From assembly GCA_029237735.1 (NCBI GenBank), contig JAQZBU010000006.1, forward strand, positions 1 through 52,566: a stretch of 52,566 nt of DNA. The letters run 5' to 3'. The stretch is from Ramlibacter sp. Its GTDB lineage: Bacteria; Pseudomonadota; Gammaproteobacteria; Burkholderiales; Burkholderiaceae_C. Positions 8,064 through 16,997 of the stretch are shown here, piece by piece (the first letter of the stretch is position 1; each line of letters begins with the position of its first letter). The position numbers were made by a program, and so were the translations under genes. The notes beneath the pieces are model-generated. The model was not told the DNA's origin and did not search any database. It was given only the letters and a program-made list of their open reading frames with translations.

Positions 8064-8089
8064 ACGGCCTCCGCGAGAGGCCGTTTTTG
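8064..8089 (+). terminator. Terminator just inside the island
   Basis: A perfect 8-bp stem ACGGCCTC/GAGGCCGT with a CGCGA loop is followed by TTTTGTTTTG. Its position 30 bases after the tRNA scar is standard for elements that regenerate a tRNA end and supply their own terminator. Confidence 0.8.
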
Positions 8090-8310
8090 TTTTGTGGCGC
8101 AGTTTGTGGCGATAAGGGCTGCAAACGGTTGCGCGACAAGGACTTGCCACTGCGAACGAGTGCGAGAAAAGCGCTCTGACGCGGCTGGCGAGCTCACAAG
8201 GCTCCCTCGCCCCCGGCATGCCCGGAGGCAGTGCCTGAAGGCCTAAAAAGCCTGTAGGCGCAGCGGTTTAGCCGGGCGGCTGAATACACGCAACTCCAAA
8301 CCAAGGAGTT

Positions 8311-9872
8311 GTGATGAACGAAGGTCAACAAGGCGCCACCAGCGCCGTTTCCAAGCAAGACGCCATCGGCGTCGTCCCCGCGGCCAACCAGGCGGCAATC
8401 CAGGTCAGCGACAACCAGTCGGCCGACAACCCCCCGCGCGACAAGCGCGAGAAAAGCGAACTGGCCGTCCCGTACAAGGTCGGCGACACGTATAGCGTGC
8501 GGGCCCGCCGGGAGGGCTGCGACATTTTCTTGTCGGGGTTCAAAACCTCGGCCGCGGCCGCAGCGGAACTGCGCCACCCGCGTGGCGTACCTGGAAAAGC
8601 ATGGCAGCCCCATGGCAGGGGGCCGGACCAGACGACGGTGGCCAAAGCAATGCAGCTGCACGCGCTCACGCACCTGCACTCCCTTAAAGGTGCGACGCAG
8701 GAGGCCCGGCGTATCAACAAGTAATTGCGTGATGCAAGGCTGCCCACCATCGAGTTGCGGGCCATGAGTGAGGTCTGCGACGTGGAGGAACTTCCCAAGG
8801 GAACGAAGGTTGGCAAGTACTTCGCGGTCTGGCTTGTTGCCTACACCCCCAAGCGTGCCATCCCCCAGGGGCTCGAGGACCACCGCAAGGCGCTTCGCAC
8901 AAAGACGGGTGGCTCCGACCGCGTGCGTGCAGTGCTTGCGAACCTGAACGTGTCCGAGGTCAATCACGAGCACCTGCAGGACCTTGTGCGGGCCCTGGAA
9001 GCCGAGAAAAGGGCCAAAGCGACCGTGAAACAGGAACAGGCACTGTTGCGGCGGCTTTTCAACCACTGCAGGACGAAGTGGAACTGGCCGCGGCCCGATA
9101 TCAACCCTGCCTGCAAGCTCACGTTGGCCGGACACCTGACCCATCGCAAACGCGTCATGTCTTTGGAAGAGCAGCAGCGCTTGGACGAGGCGCTGGATTA
9201 CTGCGTGAACGACCTCATCGGGCCTGCTGTGCAGCTGCCGACCGAGACGGCGATGCGTGCCGACGAGTGCATTGACACGGCGAAGTGGGGTGGTGTGGAC
9301 TGGACTAAGCGCGTTCTTCGCATTGAAGACGCCAAAGCGGGGCCTCGCCGCGTTCCATTGTCGCCGCGGGCCATCGAAATCCTGAAAGCTCTTGGACCGA
9401 GCGACGACCCGGATGAGAAGATTTTTGGTATCACGTACGAGTCTCTGAAGGCTGGTTGGCGCCGTAGTTGTGAGCGCGCCGGCATCGAGACTTGAATATC
9501 CATGACTTGCGGCGCACGGCGGCGACTCGAATGGGTCTCAAGTGCGGCAACGTCTTTATTGTGCAGGCACTGACAGGGCACAAGACTCTCGACATGGTGC
9601 AGCGCTATATGAACATCACGGAAGACGACGTCGTCGAGTTGATGCATCGCCCAGAGGCAGCGGCGACGGCACCGGCTGCCCCGCCACCGCAACTGCGCTC
9701 AGCGGAGATTCCCGCTGTCACGACGCAGGAGGCGCTGCACACCGCGATGCAGATGCTGCAGGCGGCGACTGCGCAGCTGAATGTTCAAGCCGCTGCAACG
9801 GCGCCCGCGTCCGTGCATGTTCCAGCGCGGCCAGCAGCCAATGACGATGGAGATGTCGGCGCCTTTGCCTGA
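8311..9872 (+). pseudogene. Decayed tyrosine recombinase (island integrase)
   Basis: Consecutive frames together make one integrase of about 520 codons. The start is GTG/ATG at 8311/8314 after AAGGAG. The N-terminus (VGDTYSVRARREGCDIFLSG) is the usual entry domain. A compensating pair of frameshifts falls at about 8578-8632 (the alternative frame reads RVAYLEKHGSPM). An in-frame TAA interrupts at 8722-8724, and a further frameshift near 9490 separates the last third. Catalytic residues survive: Arg in TAMRADE, HDLRR, LTGHKTLDMV and Tyr in QRYMN. The Ala/Pro-rich tail is typical. With at least three lesions it cannot be made as one protein, so the island is probably immobile. Confidence 0.8.
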
Positions 9873-9991
9873 CGCACTCGGTTCAGCCCGCTGGCGACTT
9901 TGTGGTCCCGACGGGGTTTTGTAATGGGCCAGAGTGCGCAGCATGGGTGCGGTGCATTCATCCGCGCGTGCCCACGCAAGGCGCGAAGCCG

Positions 9992-10510
9992 TTATGCGAA
10001 GAGGCGCTGCACCCGCTCCTCTAGCTTCCTGTCCATCAGCGTCTTCTCCTTCGAGAGATTGACGTGCATGGTGGTCACGGCAACGTCGAGCACGGCCGGC
10101 GTAATCTCGTACTTCCTCTCCTTCAGGAACACGAGCACATGCGCCAAGTGCCAGACGGAGGAGGTGCCGCCGTGGACCGGCGCAGGGAATGCCTCGTTGC
10201 CAACAAACAGCTTGCGCATGTTCTGCCGGCTCATTTCAAGCAGGTCAGCAACGTCGGTCAGCCCCACGAAGTCCGGGCCGGTCTCAACGAGTTGCGAGCC
10301 AGGCAGCGCCGCCTGTGCGTCTCTCGCGGCACTGACAATCGCGTCTTCCGCCGAGCTTGCCTCGCGAACAAAATCGAGCCCGACGTAGCCAGGCACACCA
10401 AAGCCCACCAGAGCATCGGTGCAGCCGGCTTCCCCCAGGCGCTGCATGATGGCGTCGTGGTCGTTGTCGCCTGAGGCGAGCTTGAACTTGAGGTTGAATT
10501 CGTATTCCAT
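9992..10510 (-). CDS. Putative antitoxin-like HTH protein
   Basis: 172 residues from the ATG at 10510 (MEYEFNLKFKL), with GGAGTG upstream. The N-terminal half is an alpha/beta segment with GCTDALVGFGVPGYVGLDFV. The central part, VGLTDVADLLEMSRQNMRKL, is a helix-turn-helix of the MerR/AlpA kind, followed by FPAPVHGGTSSVWHL, the usual wing of such regulators. It overlaps the end of the upstream small cysteine-rich gene. A gene order of small HicA-like protein then DNA-binding partner, under one palindrome-controlled promoter, suggests a toxin-antitoxin-like operon. The family is not formally recognised. Confidence 0.55.
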   Translation of the reverse strand: MEYEFNLKFKLASGDNDHDAIMQRLGEAGCTDALVGFGVPGYVGLDFVREASSAEDAIVSAARDAQAALPGSQLVETGPDFVGLTDVADLLEMSRQNMRKLFVGNEAFPAPVHGGTSSVWHLAHVLVFLKERKYEITPAVLDVAVTTMHVNLSKEKTLMDRKLEERVQRLFA

Positions 10511-10515
10511 CGCAA

Positions 10516-10806
10516 TCACTCCGTAGCACCGTCTCCAGCGTCTTTTGCCTTCGAGGCGGCATCAAGCGCCGCCTTGCGAGCTGTGCATCCGTCGACCACC
10601 TGTCTCAGTTGCTTGGCATGGTTGCCGGGGTTTTTCGGGGTCCCCCAGATACCCGCCTTGCAGCGCGTGCCACAGCGGCACTCGTCGTCGTTGTACGGGC
10701 AGTACAAGAAGCCCCAATGCCCGCCTTCCTTCACTTTCCAGTCGTTCGCTTCCGCGTACTGAATCGCTGCCTCGACGTCTTTGTTCGGGTGACTCTTGCG
10801 TGCCAT
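10516..10806 (-). CDS. Putative HicA-like small protein
   Basis: 96 residues: MARKSHPNKDVEAAIQYAEA, then WKVKEGGHWGFLYCPY, then a cysteine cluster (C36, C43, C45, C49), then GTPKNPGNHAKQLRQVV. The GxH(W) strand followed by a GTPKNP turn and a final helix resembles the double-stranded-RNA-binding fold of HicA/YcfA toxins, here with an inserted CxC...C cluster that could hold a metal. It is the first gene of a two-gene unit with the HTH protein. The HicA analogy is an inference from pattern, not an established family. Confidence 0.5.
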   Translation of the reverse strand: MARKSHPNKDVEAAIQYAEANDWKVKEGGHWGFLYCPYNDDECRCGTRCKAGIWGTPKNPGNHAKQLRQVVDGCTARKAALDAASKAKDAGDGATE

Positions 10807-10820
10807 TACCGTGTTGAGTT

Positions 10821-10849
10821 AGGTTAGTGTAGTCACATCTGGTTGTCAA
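10821..10849 (-). promoter_or_regulatory. Sigma70-type promoter of the toxin-antitoxin-like pair
   Basis: On the minus strand a perfect -35 TTGACA (10849-10844) is 17 nt from TAACCT (10826-10821), 15 bases before the start codon at 10806. The -35 overlaps the palindrome at 10842-10857, so binding there would block transcription. Confidence 0.55.
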
Positions 10850-10857
10850 CTGACAAC
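10842..10857. promoter_or_regulatory. Palindromic operator GTTGTCA-AC-TGACAAC
   Basis: A perfect 7-bp inverted repeat with a 2-bp centre covers the -35 box of the minus-strand promoter. This is typical of autoregulation by a dimeric HTH protein such as the 9992-10510 product. No second copy was noticed in the window. Confidence 0.6.
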
Positions 10858-11031
10858 TCGTCGGACAATGTCCCGACTGTTGCAAGGATTTCGCCGGCGC
10901 TTGCCTTGCGATACGGAACTGTAGCCCGTCAGGCCTCAAATTCCCGAGGCCGACTGGCTGAACATACAGTATCTATGGGCTATCGTACCGTAGCCCAACA
11001 GCGACGCCAATCGTCAGCATCAGCGACACAC

Positions 11032-11793
11032 ATGACTGTGAACACTTCCCTCTTCGAGAAATTCAGCGCGGCCATCCGAGCCGGTGCGGCGCCCGAAGAG
11101 GCGCGTCTGCAACTCGGAGCCAGCGGCCCACTGGCGGTCTACTACGCACCTTTCGAGGCCGTGAACCTCCGGGCCAAGCTGGTCCTCGTGGGTATCACTC
11201 CCGGGCGCGTGCAAGCAGCGAACGCGCTTGCAGAAGCGCGCCGACAGCTTGAGGCTGGCGCGTCAGCAGAGGAGTCGATGCGCAAGGCCAAGCACGTCGG
11301 TGCGTTCTCGGGTCCGATGCGAACCAATCTCGTGGAGATGCTGGACCACATCGGCTTGGCGTGGCTGAAGATTGCTTCGTGCGTGGAACTGTTTGGGTCG
11401 CGGGCTGACCTTCTGCAGACCGCTTCGGTGTTGCAGTTTCCGGTCTTTGTCGACGGCGAAAACTACTCCAGCAGGCCCGACCCGATTCGCACGCCGATGC
11501 TGCGCAGCATGGTCCTGGACCACTTTGCACAACTGGGCAAGCTCCTTCCAGATGCCGTCTTCGTGCCGCTTGGTCCCGTGCCCACCAAGGTGATGCAATG
11601 GTTGGCCGACGAGGGTCGTTTCACGTCTCAACAGGTATTGGCGGGCCTGCCGCATCCAAGCGGCCCCAACGGTGAGCGCATCCAGTATTTCCTTGGTAGC
11701 AAGGATGCCTCGCGCCTGTCCGCGAAGACGAACGCATCGCTTCTCGACGCGGCACGCACGGCGCTCTTGGGTAAGGTCGCGCAACTCGCGTGA
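11032..11793 (+). CDS. Uracil-DNA-glycosylase-like protein
   Basis: 253 residues from the ATG at 11032; the open frame extends to 10843, but that part has no similarity-like structure and crosses the regulatory zone. KLVLVGITPGRVQA (residues 49-62) resembles motif 1 (GxxPG) of the uracil-DNA-glycosylase superfamily, and GLPHPSGPNG (about 204-213) resembles the HPS motif. The central SCVELFGSRADLLQTASVLQ segment fits the DNA-contacting region of this uncharacterised branch. Whether it excises bases is unknown. It lies in the island with no repair partner. Confidence 0.6.
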   Translation: MTVNTSLFEKFSAAIRAGAAPEEARLQLGASGPLAVYYAPFEAVNLRAKLVLVGITPGRVQAANALAEARRQLEAGASAEESMRKAKHVGAFSGPMRTNLVEMLDHIGLAWLKIASCVELFGSRADLLQTASVLQFPVFVDGENYSSRPDPIRTPMLRSMVLDHFAQLGKLLPDAVFVPLGPVPTKVMQWLADEGRFTSQQVLAGLPHPSGPNGERIQYFLGSKDASRLSAKTNASLLDAARTALLGKVAQLA

Positions 11794-11879
11794 TTGAATA
11801 ACGTGGTCAGCAGCCAGCGCGGGTGAATGACCATGAGGAGCCCTCCCTGTGGCCGGCCGCTGCTGGCCAAAGTGTGCCT

Positions 11880-11909
11880 CGTGTGTGGGCTTCTGTCAGT
11901 CCACACACG
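11880..11909. promoter_or_regulatory. Inverted repeat CGTGTGTGG ... CCACACACG
   Basis: A perfect 9-bp inverted repeat with a 12-base spacer lies upstream of the 11970 gene. No T-run follows, so it is more likely an operator or RNA structure than a terminator. Confidence 0.35.
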
Positions 11910-11932
11910 GGGAGAGCAACTCCGTCCCACCT

Positions 11933-11958
11933 GAGGTACAACTGCCTCACTGTACCTC
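11933..11958. promoter_or_regulatory. Inverted repeat GAGGTACA ... TGTACCTC
   Basis: A perfect 8-bp inverted repeat has half-site centres 18 bases apart and ends 11 bases before the start at 11970. The spacing fits a repressor dimer on adjacent turns, or a hairpin near the ribosome site. Confidence 0.4.
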
Positions 11959-11969
11959 GCGCCGTCCGC

Positions 11970-12623
11970 ATGACTGACACCTTGCAAGCCCTGCTGCACC
12001 GCTCCGACGAGCTGAATGCACACATCCTCGACATACTGAATCCGGAAACCTACCGCCCAGCAGACTCCTCGTCACGTATGGAGGCCGCAATCGGGTTGGC
12101 ACTGGCGTCGATGGAGCACGGCACCGCGCGGCAGGCGCTGGTTGGCCTAGGGCTCATGCCCTCAGCCTTCGCACTGAAGCGCTTGCAATTTGAGGTAGTG
12201 ACGCGCTCTGTCTGGATGACGTGGGCGGCGAAGGACTCCGACGTTAACCGCATCCAGGCACCGCTGACGCTCGACTCCGAGAAGGATGCCAGCAAGTTGG
12301 CGGGAGTCACCAAGATGCTGGCCGATATCGCGGCGCACGCGCCCTCGGGGCCGGCGAAGATGCTCGTTCGGTTCAAGAAGACGTCCCTGGACTCCTTGAA
12401 CTCGTTCGTGCACGGCGGTATCCACGTCCTGGCCAGGCAAGCAGAGGGCTATCCGCTGCAGTTGGTCGAGCAGGTGGTGCGGAATTCAAACGGTTTGCAG
12501 ACGATGGCGGGAATGCTGCTGGCAATGTACGGAACCAACCCGGATACCGCTTATGCGATGAGCAAGATTCAGCCGCTGTTCGCCGACTGCCTTCCGACGT
12601 TGTTGCCGGTCCCCGGCTCCTAG
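11970..12623 (+). CDS. Hypothetical helical protein (DUF6988-like)
   Basis: 217 residues from the ATG at 11970 (MTDTLQALLHRSDEL). The protein is predicted mainly helical, with SMEHGTARQALVGLGLMPSA, then KRLQFEVVTRSVWMTWAAKD, then SLNSFVHGGIHVLARQ. This order (HG, W-x-x-W, FVHGG.H) recalls DUF6988-type proteins found in proteobacterial accessory DNA; I am fairly but not fully sure of the match. No catalytic motif is visible. Two inverted repeats precede it, which suggests its own regulation. Confidence 0.6.
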   Translation: MTDTLQALLHRSDELNAHILDILNPETYRPADSSSRMEAAIGLALASMEHGTARQALVGLGLMPSAFALKRLQFEVVTRSVWMTWAAKDSDVNRIQAPLTLDSEKDASKLAGVTKMLADIAAHAPSGPAKMLVRFKKTSLDSLNSFVHGGIHVLARQAEGYPLQLVEQVVRNSNGLQTMAGMLLAMYGTNPDTAYAMSKIQPLFADCLPTLLPVPGS

Positions 12624-13062
12624 CTTGTCGTTGAATCCTAAAACGCGTCGGGCGCGCGCGGTTTAAGTCCGCTCTTGACTACATGTAGTTCCACAATCCA
12701 AAGCGCGGGGGCAGTGACGCGTCTCGGTATTCCCCCTTGTCCGCTCCCCGGGAAATGTGTCTTAGCGAAGGACATCCGTTGGACCGGTGGCCCTCCGCAA
12801 ACTTGTCGCTACTTCTGCCCGGGAGTAGCTGCGCAGCCATCGACGGCTGCTAACGGCCGAGGCTGTGTGGACCGCCGTTGGATGAGCCTTGAGCGAATCA
12901 GCGCGCATATTTGCTCTTCTATTGCGCCGAGTGCGCATCGGGCGCTCCTGTCTTGCCGCAGGGTCGCGTGTCATCAACATGCGCAGGTGCTGCCATGTAA
13001 CGCGGTCCGAAACGCGGAAATTTTCTCAGTCGAATCAACGAAGTAATTGGCCCTACCACTCG
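12624..13062. other. Gene-poor spacer before the hut cluster
   Basis: About 440 bases lie between the 11970 gene and hutC. Open frames (for example 12675-13046) lack any family signature or ribosome site. No RNA gene or terminator is recognised. It may be a scar joining two cargo modules. Confidence 0.4.
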
Positions 13063-13776
13063 CTATATGCGCCCGGAGAAGCGGTAGCGAGAGGCGGGGT
13101 GCCACATCGCTGCCACGGACGCTACCTGCCCCATCGATTGCGTCTGCCGGTTTAGAACCAGGCAAGGCTCCTGCGGCTTCATGTGCAGCAACTCGGCGAA
13201 ACGCTCTGGTGGCGGGCCTGCCTCAATCGAGAACTCCACACCCGCAAGGGGCGCCACACGCATCAAGTAGGCGTTTGGAGTTTGTGTACTGAAGTCCTGA
13301 GCGAGGTACTCTGGCGCGATCCGCGGGTTGACGTACCGGTCCTCCACCTGGATCGGCTCGTCATTCTCGAAGTGCACGACAATCGAGTGAAACAGAACAT
13401 CACCTGAGCTGATTCGGAAGCGCCGCGCCAACGCCTCGCTGGCGGATACGCGTTCGAGCAGTTGCAGTTCGCTGTGATGACGATGGCCACGCGCGGCGAT
13501 CTCGTCGGCGATGTTGCGCAGCTCCACCAACGTGGCCTGGTACTTCTGCTGCGCCACATAGGTGCCCGATCCCTGGATGCGCTCCACGACCTGCTGGTCG
13601 GCCAGCTCTCGAATGGCGCGACTCGCAGTCATGCGTGAGACGCCAAATTCGCGCGCCAGCGATTCCTCGGTGGGGATCGCTTCGCCCTCCCTCCACACAC
13701 CACGCTGGATCTGCGCCATCACATGCTCTTTGATCAGGCGGTAGGCGGGTACTGCCGGGCTGGCTGAGTCAGTCAT
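13063..13776 (-). CDS. hutC: HutC, GntR-family repressor of histidine/urocanate use
   Basis: 237 residues from the ATG at 13776. The N-terminal winged helix (PAYRLIKEHVMAQIQRG, then AIPTEESLAREFGVSRMTAS, then QGSGTYVA) is classic GntR. The C-terminal UTRA domain, from about residue 90, ends with VASVAAMWHPASRYRFSGRI, the typical end of HutC. HutC represses hut genes and is released by urocanate. It is divergent from the permease-hutU-hutI-hutG operon, and the shared region holds a TGTATATACA palindrome. Confidence 0.92.
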   Translation of the reverse strand: MTDSASPAVPAYRLIKEHVMAQIQRGVWREGEAIPTEESLAREFGVSRMTASRAIRELADQQVVERIQGSGTYVAQQKYQATLVELRNIADEIAARGHRHHSELQLLERVSASEALARRFRISSGDVLFHSIVVHFENDEPIQVEDRYVNPRIAPEYLAQDFSTQTPNAYLMRVAPLAGVEFSIEAGPPPERFAELLHMKPQEPCLVLNRQTQSMGQVASVAAMWHPASRYRFSGRI

Positions 13777-13815
13777 ATTAGGGTAAGTACTAGGTCGGTT
13801 CCAGCACCAATTGTA

Positions 13816-13854
13816 TTGACGAAAAGCACAATCACGGCACAATATGTATATACA
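13816..13854 (+). promoter_or_regulatory. hut promoter region and HutC-type operator
   Basis: A possible -35 TTGACG (13816-13821) is 18 nt from CAATAT (13840-13845). Overlapping its end is the perfect palindrome TGTATATACA (13845-13854), close to the GTATATAC core bound by HutC-subfamily GntR proteins. The promoter boxes are weak; the palindrome is clear. Confidence 0.5.
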
Positions 13855-13906
13855 ACTTTTGCGCAACGGCGTCGAGTTGTCGGATCAACCGGTTAGGAGA
13901 CCTGCC

Positions 13907-15265
13907 ATGACCCCCCTCGCTTTCGAAGAGGCTGCCGCTTCCCCCAGAGTGCGCGCCGCCAGCCTGGTGAAGTTGCTGCTCTTCAGCAGCATCGGTGTCT
14001 TCTTGTTCTTCTTCGAGGTAAAGCTCGGCGGGCGAGAGACCATCCCGGTGGACCATGTCAGCAGCTACGTGGTGCGGGAGCACCGCCTGGTGGCACTGGC
14101 CCTCATCCTGGCCCTGATGCTCTGGGGCGCAGTGCAACCGCTGCGCGATGGCAGCTGGCGCAAGGGCTGGGGTGCCATCTTGTTCACCGTCATCAAGTGG
14201 TTCGGCCTTGCGCTGGCGCTAGTGCACCTCACTGGCGTCACGCCGGCGTGGGCCAACCACAAGGACATGCTGCCGTTCCTGTTCGAGCGGCTGGCCCTGT
14301 CCGTAGGCGTACTGATCCCTGTCGGCGCGATCGCCCTGACTTTCCTACTTGGGTTTGGGCTGCTGGAGATGATCGGCGTGGCGATGGAACGGGTGATGCG
14401 CCCGCTGTTTCGCACGCCCGGTTTCTCCGCACTGGACGCGGTCGCTTCCTTCGTCGGGAGCTACTCGGTTGGGCTGCTGCTCACCGGCAAGGTCTATGCC
14501 CAGGGCCGCTACTCGCTGCGCGATGCCGCCATCATCGCGACGGGCTTTTCCACCGTCTCGGCGACCTTCATGGTGGTGGTGGCACGCACCCTCGGGCTGA
14601 TGGACCACTGGGGCTTCTTCTTCTGGGCCACGCTGGTGGTCACCTTCCTCGTGACGGCGATCACCGCCTACCTGCCGCCGATCTCGGGGCTGCGACACGA
14701 CGCCGCTAACCCCGGCAAGGAGAACGATCCCGGACGCAGCCGGCTGGTTCAGGCGGTCGAAGCAGGCGTGACGTGCTATGAGACGCGCGAGCCACTGCAC
14801 AAGATGCTGTGGCACAACCTCCTTGACGGCCTGCGCATGTCGGCCACTGTGGTTTCCAGCATCCTGGCTGTCGGCTTCATCGGAATCTGCCTGGCCAAGT
14901 TCACGCCGGTGTTCGATGTCCTCGGCCTGCTGCTCAAGCCGGCACTGATGATCGCCGACTGGCTGCTGGGGACCACCGGGGCGAGCGCCGCCAGTGGTGC
15001 CTTCGCCTCGGGCTTGGCGGAAATGTTCCTTCCCGCCATCCTGCTGAAAGACGCCGAGTTTGCCGTGCGCATGCTCGCGGCCATCGTTTCGATCAGCATG
15101 GTGCTGTTCCTCTCGGGCTGCATCCCGTGCGTGCTGGCCTCCGGAATCCCGTTGCGTTTTTCGCACCTGATGCTGGTTTGGCTGCTGCGCACCATGTTGA
15201 GCATCGTGCTCGGTGCAGCCGCCATCGCACTGGCTGTTTCCATCGGTTGGCTGCCGGTCGTCTGA
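13907..15265 (+). CDS. YjiH-family membrane protein, probable urocanate/histidine permease
   Basis: 452 residues from the ATG at 13907, preceded by TAGGAGA. About ten hydrophobic segments are spread through the chain. The stretches [17 protein letters not shown], then [20 protein letters not shown], and later [18 protein letters not shown] mark the nucleoside-recognition (GATE) type repeats of YjiH proteins. It is the first gene of the hut operon, 31 bases before hutU. YjiH members often sit in hut loci, which suggests import of urocanate or histidine; this is inference, as transport has not been read from the sequence. Confidence 0.75.
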   Translation: MTPLAFEEAAASPRVRAASLVKLLLFSSIGVFLFFFEVKLGGRETIPVDHVSSYVVREHRLVALALILALMLWGAVQPLRDGSWRKGWGAILFTVIKWFGLALALVHLTGVTPAWANHKDMLPFLFERLALSVGVLIPVGAIALTFLLGFGLLEMIGVAMERVMRPLFRTPGFSALDAVASFVGSYSVGLLLTGKVYAQGRYSLRDAAIIATGFSTVSATFMVVVARTLGLMDHWGFFFWATLVVTFLVTAITAYLPPISGLRHDAANPGKENDPGRSRLVQAVEAGVTCYETREPLHKMLWHNLLDGLRMSATVVSSILAVGFIGICLAKFTPVFDVLGLLLKPALMIADWLLGTTGASAASGAFASGLAEMFLPAILLKDAEFAVRMLAAIVSISMVLFLSGCIPCVLASGIPLRFSHLMLVWLLRTMLSIVLGAAAIALAVSIGWLPVV

Positions 15266-15296
15266 CCTTTCTCACCCCTTTTCTCAGGAATTCGAC

Positions 15297-16994
15297 ATGA
15301 CCACGAACACCGACCCCCGCCTCGATCCCACCCGTGTCATCCGCGCCCCCCATGGCAGCACCCTCCACTGCAAGAACTGGGTCGCCGAGGCCGCCTGGCG
15401 CATGCTGCAAAACAACCTGGATCCGGACGTTGCCGAGAACCCGCAGCAGCTGGTGGTGTACGGCGGTATCGGACGTGCCGCGCGTGATTGGGCCTCGTTT
15501 GACCGCATCCTCGAGACACTGCGCACACTGGGCGACGACGAATCCCTGCTGGTGCAGTCCGGCAAGCCAGTGGGCGTGTTCCAGACGCACGCGGACGCGC
15601 CACGGGTGCTGATCGCCAACTCGAACCTGGTGCCCAAGTGGGCGACCTGGGAACACTTCGACGAGCTCGACCGCAAGGGGCTGATGATGTATGGCCAGAT
15701 GACGGCCGGATCCTGGATCTACATCGGCAGCCAGGGCATCGTCCAGGGCACCTACGAAACCTTTGTCGAAGCCGGACGCCAGCACTACGGCGGCACTTTG
15801 AAGGGCCGATGGATCCTCACCGCCGGCCTGGGCGGCATGGGAGGCGCGCAACCCCTGGCAGCCACGCTGGCGGGCGCCGTGTCGCTCAACATCGAATGCC
15901 AGCAAAGCAGCATCGATTTCCGGCTGCGCACCCGCTATGTGGACAAACAGGCGCGCGATATAGACGAAGCGCTGGCCATGGTGCAGCGGCACACCCAGGC
16001 CGGCGAGGCCGTGTCGATCGCCCTGCTTGGCAACGCGGCCGAGATCCTGCCCGAGCTGGCACGGCGTGCCGAGGCCGGCGGCCTTCGCCCCGACCTCGTC
16101 ACCGACCAGACCTCGGCCCACGACCTGGTCAACGGCTACCTGCCCGCCGGCTGGAGCGTCGCGCAATGGAAGGCCGCGCAGCGCGATCCGGCGCAGCACG
16201 CCACCTTGCGCGCGGCGGCTGCGAACAGTTGCGCGGCCCACGTTCGTGCCATGCTGCAGTTCCACCGCATGGGCATCCCCACAGTGGACTACGGCAACAA
16301 CATCCGCCAGGTCGCCCTGGACCAGGGCGTGGGCGATGCCTTCGATTTCCCGGGCTTCGTGCCGGCGTACATCCGCCCGCTGTTCTGCGAGGGCAAGGGG
16401 CCGTTCCGCTGGGTCGCCCTCTCCGGTGATCCCGAAGATATCTACCGCACCGACGCGAAGATCAAGGAGCTGTTCCCGCATAACACGCACACCCACCGCT
16501 GGTTGGACATGGCGCGCGAGCGTATCGCCTTCCAGGGGCTGCCCGCCCGCATCTGCTGGCTCGGACTGGGCGAGCGAAACATTGCGGGACTCGCCTTCAA
16601 CGAGATGGTGCGCAAGGGCGAACTCAAGGCGCCCATCGTGATCGGCCGCGACCACCTGGACACCGGCTCGGTGGCCAGCCCCAACCGCGAGACGGAGGCC
16701 ATGCGCGACGGCAGCGACGCGGTGAGCGACTGGCCGCTGCTCAATGCGCTGCTCAACACGGCGGGCGGCGCCAGCTGGGTAAGCCTGCACCACGGCGGCG
16801 GGGTGGGCATGGGGTACTCACAGCATTCCGGCATGGTGATCGTCGCCGACGGCACCGATGCCGCGGAACGCCGCCTCGCCCGCGTGCTGGTCAACGACTG
16901 CGGATCGGGCGTGATGCGCCATGCGGACGCAGGCTACGAGCTGGCGATCGCCACGGCGCGCAAGCACGGACTGAAGCTGCCGATGCTGGGCTGA
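15297..16994 (+). CDS. hutU: HutU, urocanate hydratase
   Basis: 565 residues, the full family length (about 555-565), from the ATG at 15297. It converts urocanate plus water to 4-imidazolone-5-propionate in the cytoplasm, using tightly bound NAD+ as an electrophile. Visible signatures: [12 protein letters not shown], the glycine-rich NAD site [25 protein letters not shown], and the catalytic-cysteine segment [19 protein letters not shown]. Second gene of the operon; hutI begins 3 bases after its stop. Confidence 0.97.
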   Translation: MTTNTDPRLDPTRVIRAPHGSTLHCKNWVAEAAWRMLQNNLDPDVAENPQQLVVYGGIGRAARDWASFDRILETLRTLGDDESLLVQSGKPVGVFQTHADAPRVLIANSNLVPKWATWEHFDELDRKGLMMYGQMTAGSWIYIGSQGIVQGTYETFVEAGRQHYGGTLKGRWILTAGLGGMGGAQPLAATLAGAVSLNIECQQSSIDFRLRTRYVDKQARDIDEALAMVQRHTQAGEAVSIALLGNAAEILPELARRAEAGGLRPDLVTDQTSAHDLVNGYLPAGWSVAQWKAAQRDPAQHATLRAAAANSCAAHVRAMLQFHRMGIPTVDYGNNIRQVALDQGVGDAFDFPGFVPAYIRPLFCEGKGPFRWVALSGDPEDIYRTDAKIKELFPHNTHTHRWLDMARERIAFQGLPARICWLGLGERNIAGLAFNEMVRKGELKAPIVIGRDHLDTGSVASPNRETEAMRDGSDAVSDWPLLNALLNTAGGASWVSLHHGGGVGMGYSQHSGMVIVADGTDAAERRLARVLVNDCGSGVMRHADAGYELAIATARKHGLKLPMLG

Positions 16995-16997
16995 GCC

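Noticed and set aside
12675..13046. 123-codon open frame before hutC
   Set aside because: No ribosome site, family motif or normal codon pattern.
15093..16793. 566-codon minus-strand open frame
   Set aside because: Antisense to hutU, a usual artefact in GC-rich coding DNA; no recognised motifs.
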